A DNA stretch of 10,288 bases from Polaromonas sp. (GTDB taxonomy: Bacteria; Pseudomonadota; Gammaproteobacteria; Burkholderiales; Burkholderiaceae_C), in NCBI GenBank assembly GCA_013205645.1, contig JABMMH010000050.1:1-10288 (forward strand), in the 5' to 3' direction. Below, piece after piece: positions 6,258 through 10,288 of this stretch. Each line of letters opens with the position of its first letter. Position 1 is the first letter of the stretch. Made by a program: the position numbers and the translations under genes. The notes under the pieces are model-generated. The model was not told the origin of the DNA. It did not search any database and was given only the letters and a program-made list of their open reading frames with translations.

Positions 6258-6791
6258 ATGGATTCCGAACACTCTGAGCCCACTTCCCCCGACGCCGACA
6301 AGGCCGTCGTTTCAACACGAACCATGGAAATAGCCGTCTCAGCGGGCTTTTTTCTGCTCGGCGCGCTGGTGATGTGGGACAGCATCCGCCTAGGCCACCG
6401 CTGGTCTGAAATAGGTCCAGAAGCTGGCTACTTTCCGTTCTACATCAGTCTGATCATGATGGCTGCGGCGATGACGAACTTGCTGGTCGCAGCGTTGAGT
6501 CAAAGGGCCAAAAACTCTGGCACTCTGCCATTTGTCACCAAAGGTCAGTTGAAACCTGTTCTGGCTGTATTGATTCCCCTGATTTTTTACATATTCGGCA
6601 TTCAATACTTGGGCCTGTACGTGTCTACCGCTTTGTTCATCGGCACATTCATGTGCGTCAACGGCAAGTACGGACCGAAGAAGTTTCTGCCGGTCGCCAT
6701 CACTGTTCCGGTAGCCGTGTTCCTGATGTTCGAAAAGTGGTTTCTGGTGCCGCTCCCCAAAGGCCCCTTAGAAGCGCTGCTGGGCATGTGA
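6258..6791 (+). CDS. tctB: TTT system small membrane subunit 2 (TctB family)
   Basis: This 177-residue inner-membrane protein is the partner of TctA2. After an acidic, hydrophilic N-terminus come helices at about 23-41, 58-79, 99-134 (probably two) and 142-160. The motif EIGPEAGYFPFYISLIM matches SEGPGSGYFPFYIGLIM of TctB1, and the closing FEKWFLVPLPKG matches the family end. Elsewhere the two TctB proteins share only perhaps 35-40 percent of residues by eye. Two ATG codons are possible. The one at 6258 has AAGG eight bases upstream and is preferred; the one at 6252 would add Met-His and sits only two bases from that AAGG. The gene follows tctC2 by 149 bases, across a stem-loop, and precedes tctA2 by 62 bases, across a GC-rich hairpin. 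Confidence 0.86.
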   Translation: MDSEHSEPTSPDADKAVVSTRTMEIAVSAGFFLLGALVMWDSIRLGHRWSEIGPEAGYFPFYISLIMMAAAMTNLLVAALSQRAKNSGTLPFVTKGQLKPVLAVLIPLIFYIFGIQYLGLYVSTALFIGTFMCVNGKYGPKKFLPVAITVPVAVFLMFEKWFLVPLPKGPLEALLGM

Positions 6792-6793
6792 TG

Positions 6794-6809
6794 GAGGGCA
6801 CCTGCCCTC
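6794..6809 (+). other. GC-rich hairpin between tctB2 and tctA2
   Basis: GAGGGC-ACCT-GCCCTC forms a six-base stem with a four-base loop, directly after the tctB2 stop. No T run follows, so it is not an intrinsic terminator. It may slow RNA decay or block coupling. Operon 1 has no equivalent in its 29-base tctB1-tctA1 gap. Confidence 0.45.
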
Positions 6810-6853
6810 GGTTCTGATTCGTTAAATTCATTGAGAATGACTGGAGACGAGAC

Positions 6854-8356
6854 ATGGAAGAGATGAATTCACTGATGCAAGGGTTCGCCGTTGTGCTGAC
6901 GCCCTACAACATCTTGCTGATGTTTGTGGGGATCTTTTTGGGCATCTTGGTTGGCGTACTGCCCGGTTTGGGCGGCGCTAACGGTATTGCCATTTTGCTG
7001 CCGATCACCTTCACGATGAATCCATCGTCGGCGATCATCATGTTGTCTTGTATCTACTGGGGCTCTTTGTTCGGCGGGGCGATCACGTCGATCCTGTTCA
7101 ACATTCCGGGGTGTTCCTGGTCTGTCGCCACCACCTTTGATGGCTATCCCATGGCCAAAAAGGGACAGGCAGGCGAGGCCCTCACGACATCGTTCACCTC
7201 GTCCTTCATTGGTGCGCTCTTCGCCATCGTGCTGATCACCTTCTTGGCGCCGGTGATCGCCCGGTTTGCGCTGCGCTTTGGACCTCCCGAGTTCTTCGCG
7301 ATCATGCTGCTGACATTTGCCAGTTTCATGAGCATGGGCAAGGAGGCACCCACGAAAGTCTTGATGGCGATGATGCTTGGCTTCGCATTGGCGTGTGTCG
7401 GCATTGACGTTGTCACGGGTCAATTACGCCTGACCTTTGGCAGCTTGGAGTTGTTGCGCGGCTTTGCCTTCCTGATTGCGGTGATCGGACTGTTCGGCAT
7501 CGGTGAAATTTTGGTCTCTATGGAAGAGGGTTTGCGCTTTCGGGGTGTTGCCGCCAAGATTGACCCCAAGATCGTACTGAAAACTTGGCGCATTTTGTTT
7601 GGGCACTGGGGCAACTTCCTGCGCAGCTCGATCATCGGCAGCGCATTGGGCATCGCACCAGCAGGCGCCACGCCGGCGTCGTTCATGAGCTACGGCATCG
7701 CCAAGAAATTTTCAAAGGAGGGCGATAAATTTGGCACCGGCGCCATCGACGGCTTGATCGCGCCAGAAACAGCCAACAATGCAGCCGGCACGGCCGCATT
7801 GTTGCCCATGCTGACGTTGGGCATCCCCGGCTCCCCCACAGCTGCCGTGCTGCTCGGTGGCCTGCTGATCTGGGGGCTGCAGCCGGGGCCGCTGCTGTTT
7901 GTCGAGCAAAAAGAGTTCGTCTGGGGGCTGATCGCCAGCATGTATTTGGGCAACATCGCCGGCTTGATCGTGGTCATGACCACGGTGCCGCTGTTCGCCG
8001 CCATCTTGCGGGTGCCCTTCAGCATCATCGCGCCGATCATCATCACCGCTTGCTCGATTGGCGCCTACACCGTGGCGAGCTCCATGGGTGACGTCTGGTA
8101 CATGCTGGTCTTCGGCATCCTAGGCTACCTGCTGAAAAAATTAAAGTACCCGATCGCGCCGCTGGTGCTGGCCATGGTGCTGGGCAATGCTGCAGAAAAT
8201 GCCTTCCGCCAGTCGATGTTGATGTCTCAAGGCAATATCGGCATGTTCTGGTCTAACGGACTGGTGGGCACCATTGCCACTGTCGCCCTGCTGCTGCTGT
8301 TCTGGCCACTCTTCACGTGGTTTTACGGCAAGGCCAGAAAAAGCAAAACCGCATGA
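6854..8356 (+). CDS. tctA: TTT system large membrane subunit 2 (TctA family)
   Basis: This 500-residue permease aligns with TctA1 without gaps from the first residue through at least residue 340, about 78 percent identical by eye in the first 60. It keeps GVLPGLGGANG (34-44), GGAITSILFNIPG (74-86), VATTFDGYPMAKKGQAGEAL (91-110), GATPASFMSYG (271-281) and LGIPGSPTAAVLLGGLLIWG (322-341). In the first conserved loop it reads Cys87-Ser88 in place of Glu-Pro, and in the second it has the pair Asn308-Asn309 where TctA1 has Ala-His; both lie in motifs likely to touch substrate or ion. GGAGA stands six bases before the ATG. The tail is shorter than that of TctA1. The stop codon overlaps the start of the next gene (ATGA), which indicates translational coupling. 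Confidence 0.95.
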   Translation: MEEMNSLMQGFAVVLTPYNILLMFVGIFLGILVGVLPGLGGANGIAILLPITFTMNPSSAIIMLSCIYWGSLFGGAITSILFNIPGCSWSVATTFDGYPMAKKGQAGEALTTSFTSSFIGALFAIVLITFLAPVIARFALRFGPPEFFAIMLLTFASFMSMGKEAPTKVLMAMMLGFALACVGIDVVTGQLRLTFGSLELLRGFAFLIAVIGLFGIGEILVSMEEGLRFRGVAAKIDPKIVLKTWRILFGHWGNFLRSSIIGSALGIAPAGATPASFMSYGIAKKFSKEGDKFGTGAIDGLIAPETANNAAGTAALLPMLTLGIPGSPTAAVLLGGLLIWGLQPGPLLFVEQKEFVWGLIASMYLGNIAGLIVVMTTVPLFAAILRVPFSIIAPIIITACSIGAYTVASSMGDVWYMLVFGILGYLLKKLKYPIAPLVLAMVLGNAAENAFRQSMLMSQGNIGMFWSNGLVGTIATVALLLLFWPLFTWFYGKARKSKTA

Positions 8357-8664
8357 GCTACGAACAATTTGTCGACGCCGCGAAGAGCGGCACGCTAAAG
8401 GCCTGCATGGAGCCGCCGCGTGCCGCGGAGTACCTCAGCCGCCGCTTGCTGCTGCCTTTTTTCATCATGCCGTTTTTGGGTGCTGGCGTCGGACTGGCGT
8501 TGATCGGCTGGATCTTCACCGGCTTGTTTGTCTTTTTGATTGGCTTCGTCGTGCAGCGCTTGGTCAAGCGCAATGCGGCATCCATCTTGTTTCACCAGGC
8601 GCTGAACGACGAGCGGATGTACCACGATCTGATCGAGGCGGAGGTGCTGCAAGTGCAACACTGA
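8353..8664 (+). CDS. small two-helix membrane protein coupled to tctA2, unknown function
   Basis: No family is recognised for this 103-residue protein. A polar N-terminus with a short helix (EQFVDAAKSGTLKACMEPP) is followed by an unbroken hydrophobic stretch at about residues 32-70. That stretch is long enough for a two-helix hairpin, which is closed by basic QRLVKR. The tail, to the end HDLIEAEVLQVQH, is amphipathic and rich in charged residues and histidine. By the positive-inside rule both ends should be cytoplasmic. The ATG overlaps the tctA2 TGA in an ATGA junction, so it is translated with tctA2. Operon 1 has no counterpart. It may be an accessory or stabilising subunit of the second transporter, which is inference from coupling alone. 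It ends six bases before the stop of the convergent regulator, with no room for a terminator between them. Confidence 0.78.
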   Translation: MSYEQFVDAAKSGTLKACMEPPRAAEYLSRRLLLPFFIMPFLGAGVGLALIGWIFTGLFVFLIGFVVQRLVKRNAASILFHQALNDERMYHDLIEAEVLQVQH

Positions 8665-8670
8665 CGCCGC

Positions 8671-9279
8671 TTAAATCTTGCCGCGCTGCTTGAGTCGACT
8701 GAGCGTTTCTGCAGAAAGGTTGAGGTAGGAAGCCAGTTCCTTCTTCGGAATACGCTCAAAGAGCTCAGGGTGTTTGCGCAGAAAGCGCTTCACGCGGCCC
8801 GGCGCGTCCAGCAAGTGCAGCGTGATGGTGTGGGCCATGATCTCGCTCATCAACTCCATGACGGCGTGTTCAAAGGACTGCTTGACCTCGTGGTGGCGCT
8901 CTAAAAAAGCCACCCAGTCTGTCAACGGCAGCTTGGCCACCCGCACCTTGGTGACGCAAACAGTACTGTAAGGAGTTGGCGTCCCAAGTCGCCAAGCGGC
9001 GTAGCTGGTTTCCATATCGCGCTCGTCAGTGAAGCGAAGAATCATCTCCTTGGCCTCCTGATTTGTCACCACCCGTTTCAGGATGCCTTCGAGAATGAAG
9101 TACTGCTCCATCTCGTGCACGCCCTGAGCCAACAAGGAATCACCTTTGTGACCGTCGACGATGACCAAATGCGGCTCCAACTCGGCGCTTTGCGCAGCCG
9201 TCATCCCCTTTAAAACGGTGTTCTGCGCCAGCTGCACGCGAATGATGTTTCTATCGGGATGGTCGGGAACAGATGACAT
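8671..9279 (-). CDS. Crp/Fnr-superfamily transcription regulator, FNR-like DNA reading, unknown ligand
   Basis: This is a 202-residue cytoplasmic regulator. Residues about 15-120 form a cyclic-nucleotide-binding-like beta roll (QYFILEGILKRVV, then EMILRFTDERDM), 125-158 the long dimer helix, and 160-200 the winged helix-turn-helix. The recognition helix SAETLSRLKQRG places Glu191, Ser194 and Arg195 in the E-x2-S-R spacing that reads TTGA in FNR. It lacks the N-terminal cysteine cluster of oxygen-sensing FNR (its only cysteine is in TVCVTK) and lacks the GELGLF and RSA phosphate-binding residues of cAMP-binding CRP, so its signal is something else. It is divergent from oxc, with a matching operator in between, and convergent with the TTT operon 2 genes. 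No Shine-Dalgarno sequence is clear before its ATG. Control of oxc, its own gene and both TTT operons is inferred. Confidence 0.9.
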   Translation of the reverse strand: MSSVPDHPDRNIIRVQLAQNTVLKGMTAAQSAELEPHLVIVDGHKGDSLLAQGVHEMEQYFILEGILKRVVTNQEAKEMILRFTDERDMETSYAAWRLGTPTPYSTVCVTKVRVAKLPLTDWVAFLERHHEVKQSFEHAVMELMSEIMAHTITLHLLDAPGRVKRFLRKHPELFERIPKKELASYLNLSAETLSRLKQRGKI

Positions 9280-9364
9280 GGCTGGGTAAGGTTGGGCGAG
9301 ACGCAGAACAGACTCGCTCAGACGGCTGGCAAGGCTAAATACGAGGGTCTAAATATGGCGAAAA

Positions 9365-9378
9365 TTGACCGCGATCAA
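9365..9378. promoter_or_regulatory. FNR/Crp-type operator 3, between the regulator gene and oxc
   Basis: TTGAC-CGCG-ATCAA, extended by A and T on the flanks (ATTGAC/ATCAAT), matches the FNR-type pattern at nine of ten half-site bases. Directly downstream, GGTCAA (9380-9385) gives a further half-site, inverted with respect to TTGACC at 9365-9370. The centre (9371.5) is 137 bases from the oxc ATG and 93 from the regulator ATG, so one dimer could act on both genes. Confidence 0.68.
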
Positions 9379-9400
9379 TGGTCAATTCAAAAGCGACTCC

Positions 9401-9406
9401 TATGAT
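9401..9406 (+). promoter_or_regulatory. predicted -10 box of oxc
   Basis: TATGAT matches the sigma-70 -10 consensus at five of six bases. Taking it as -12 to -7 sets the transcription start at 9413 and places operator 3 at exactly -41.5, the classical class II activation position. No good -35 box is present (TGGTCA at 9379-9384 is the nearest), as expected for an activator-dependent promoter. The resulting leader of about 95 bases holds no open frame of note. Confidence 0.6.
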
Positions 9407-9507
9407 AACCGGACAGTGCAACGAGCCCTCTCTTGGGGACACGCGAGTCTAACTGTGCGGCGTTGTCTAACAACTTTCATCGAAGTCAAACGAAAAGAAA
9501 TTTCCTC

Positions 9508-10288
9508 ATGACCAACGACACTCAATCACCGGAACAAACAGACGGTTTCAACCTGGTCATCGACGCTCTGAAGCTCAATGACATTGACACTATTTTCGCC
9601 CTGCCCGGTATCCCCATCACTGACTTGACGCGCAAAGCGCAGGCAGCCGGCATTCGCATGATTTCTTTTCGTCACGAGCAGCACGCCGGCAACGCCGCCG
9701 CCGCCGCTGGTTTCCTGACGCAAAAACCGGGCATTTGCCTGACCGTTTCGGCCCCAGGCTTCCTGAACGGCTTGACAGCGCTGACCAACGCCACCACCAA
9801 CTGCTTCCCGATGATCTTGATCAGCGGCTCTAGCGAGCGCGAGATCGTCGATCTGCAGCAAGGCGACTACGAAGAAATGGACCAACTGGCGATTGCCAAG
9901 CCACTGTGCAAAGCGGCTTTTCGCGTGCTCCATGCTGAAGACATCGGCGTCGGCATTGCCCGCGCCATCCGTTCGGCCTTGTCTGGTCGTCCCGGCGGCG
10001 TCTACCTCGATCTGCCAGCCAAGCTGTTTTCGCAGACGATGGAAGCCGAAGCCGGCAAGCGCTCACTCATCAAGGTCATCGACCCCGCACCACGCCAAAT
10101 CCCGGCGGCCGATGCCGTCAAGCGTGCGCTCGATCTGCTCAAAGGGGCCAAGCGTCCGCTGATCGTTCTCGGCAAAGGCGCTGCCTACGCTCAGGCCAAT
10201 GCAGACATCCGCGCTTTGATCGAAAAAACCGGCATTCCTTACCTGCCGATGTCCATGGCCAAGGGCTTGCTGCCCGACACGCATGAGC
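9508..10288 (+). CDS. oxc: oxalyl-CoA decarboxylase, 5' part (cut by the window end)
   Basis: The visible 260 codons are a little under half of an enzyme that is usually about 570 residues. It is a thiamine diphosphate and magnesium dependent cytosolic enzyme that splits oxalyl-CoA into formyl-CoA and CO2, working in a cycle with formyl-CoA transferase (not in the window). The N-terminal ThDP-binding domain shows the catalytic glutamate, Glu57, in SFRHEQHAG. It also shows CLTVSAPGFLNG (77-88) and PMILISGSSEREIVDLQQGD (101-120), running into YEEMDQ with the active-site pair Tyr121-Glu122. SGRPGGVYLDLPAKLF (159-174) and the start of the central domain (KRPLIVLGKGAAYAQ, about 215-229) follow. 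These closely match the Oxalobacter formigenes enzyme, including the M-x-N-D start. No clear Shine-Dalgarno sequence precedes the ATG. It is divergent from the Crp/Fnr-type regulator. Confidence 0.96.
   Translation, partial: MTNDTQSPEQTDGFNLVIDALKLNDIDTIFALPGIPITDLTRKAQAAGIRMISFRHEQHAGNAAAAAGFLTQKPGICLTVSAPGFLNGLTALTNATTNCFPMILISGSSEREIVDLQQGDYEEMDQLAIAKPLCKAAFRVLHAEDIGVGIARAIRSALSGRPGGVYLDLPAKLFSQTMEAEAGKRSLIKVIDPAPRQIPAADAVKRALDLLKGAKRPLIVLGKGAAYAQANADIRALIEKTGIPYLPMSMAKGLLPDTHE

Noticed and set aside
8415..8427. CCGCG-TGC-CGCGG inverted repeat inside the small membrane protein gene
   Set aside because: It is a short GC-rich match within coding sequence with a three-base loop and no T run; likely chance from Pro/Arg/Ala codons.
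1..10288. CRISPR arrays, tRNA or rRNA genes, insertion sequences and prophage genes
   Set aside because: No regularly spaced repeats, transposase-like proteins, terminal inverted repeats or stable RNA sequences were found on either strand.

Overview
The window looks like a chromosomal segment of a betaproteobacterium of order Burkholderiales, probably Comamonadaceae-like. The grounds are the expanded TctC/Bug-type solute receptors, the gene order and the general style of the proteins; the family-level assignment is inference. No mobile element, CRISPR array, tRNA or rRNA was seen. Its theme is carboxylate transport next to oxalate catabolism.

Left part (1-1548). The last residues of a plus-strand 2-dehydropantoate 2-reductase-like (PanE/ApbA) gene enter from the left. 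They converge on, and overlap, a minus-strand gene for an HPP-family membrane protein with two C-terminal CBS domains. A divergent intergenic region follows. It carries a perfect FNR-type palindrome ahead of the first transporter operon.

Centre (1549-8664). Two complete tripartite tricarboxylate transporter (TTT) cassettes lie head to tail, each in the order tctC (periplasmic receptor) - tctB (small membrane subunit) - tctA (large membrane subunit). The receptors and the large subunits of the two cassettes are close paralogues, roughly three quarters identical by eye; the TctB subunits are much more diverged. Each cassette has an FNR-type palindrome upstream and a stem-loop between tctC and tctB. 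Cassette 1 ends in a strong intrinsic terminator. Cassette 2 carries a fourth gene, a 103-residue two-helix membrane protein whose ATG overlaps the tctA2 stop codon.

Right part (8665-10288). A minus-strand Crp/Fnr-superfamily regulator with an FNR-like E-x-x-S-R recognition helix, but no iron-sulfur cysteines, is divergent from the 5' part of oxc, encoding oxalyl-CoA decarboxylase. Between them lies a third palindrome of the same kind, centred at -41.5 from the start predicted by a good -10 box (TATGAT).

Working model (inference). The regulator controls oxc and both TTT operons through TTGAC-N4-(A/G)TCAA sites, so the two transporters would import oxalate or a related small carboxylate for the oxalyl-CoA pathway. 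The PanE-like gene at the left edge may belong to the same pathway, because a PanE paralogue acts as an oxalyl-CoA reductase in Methylobacterium.
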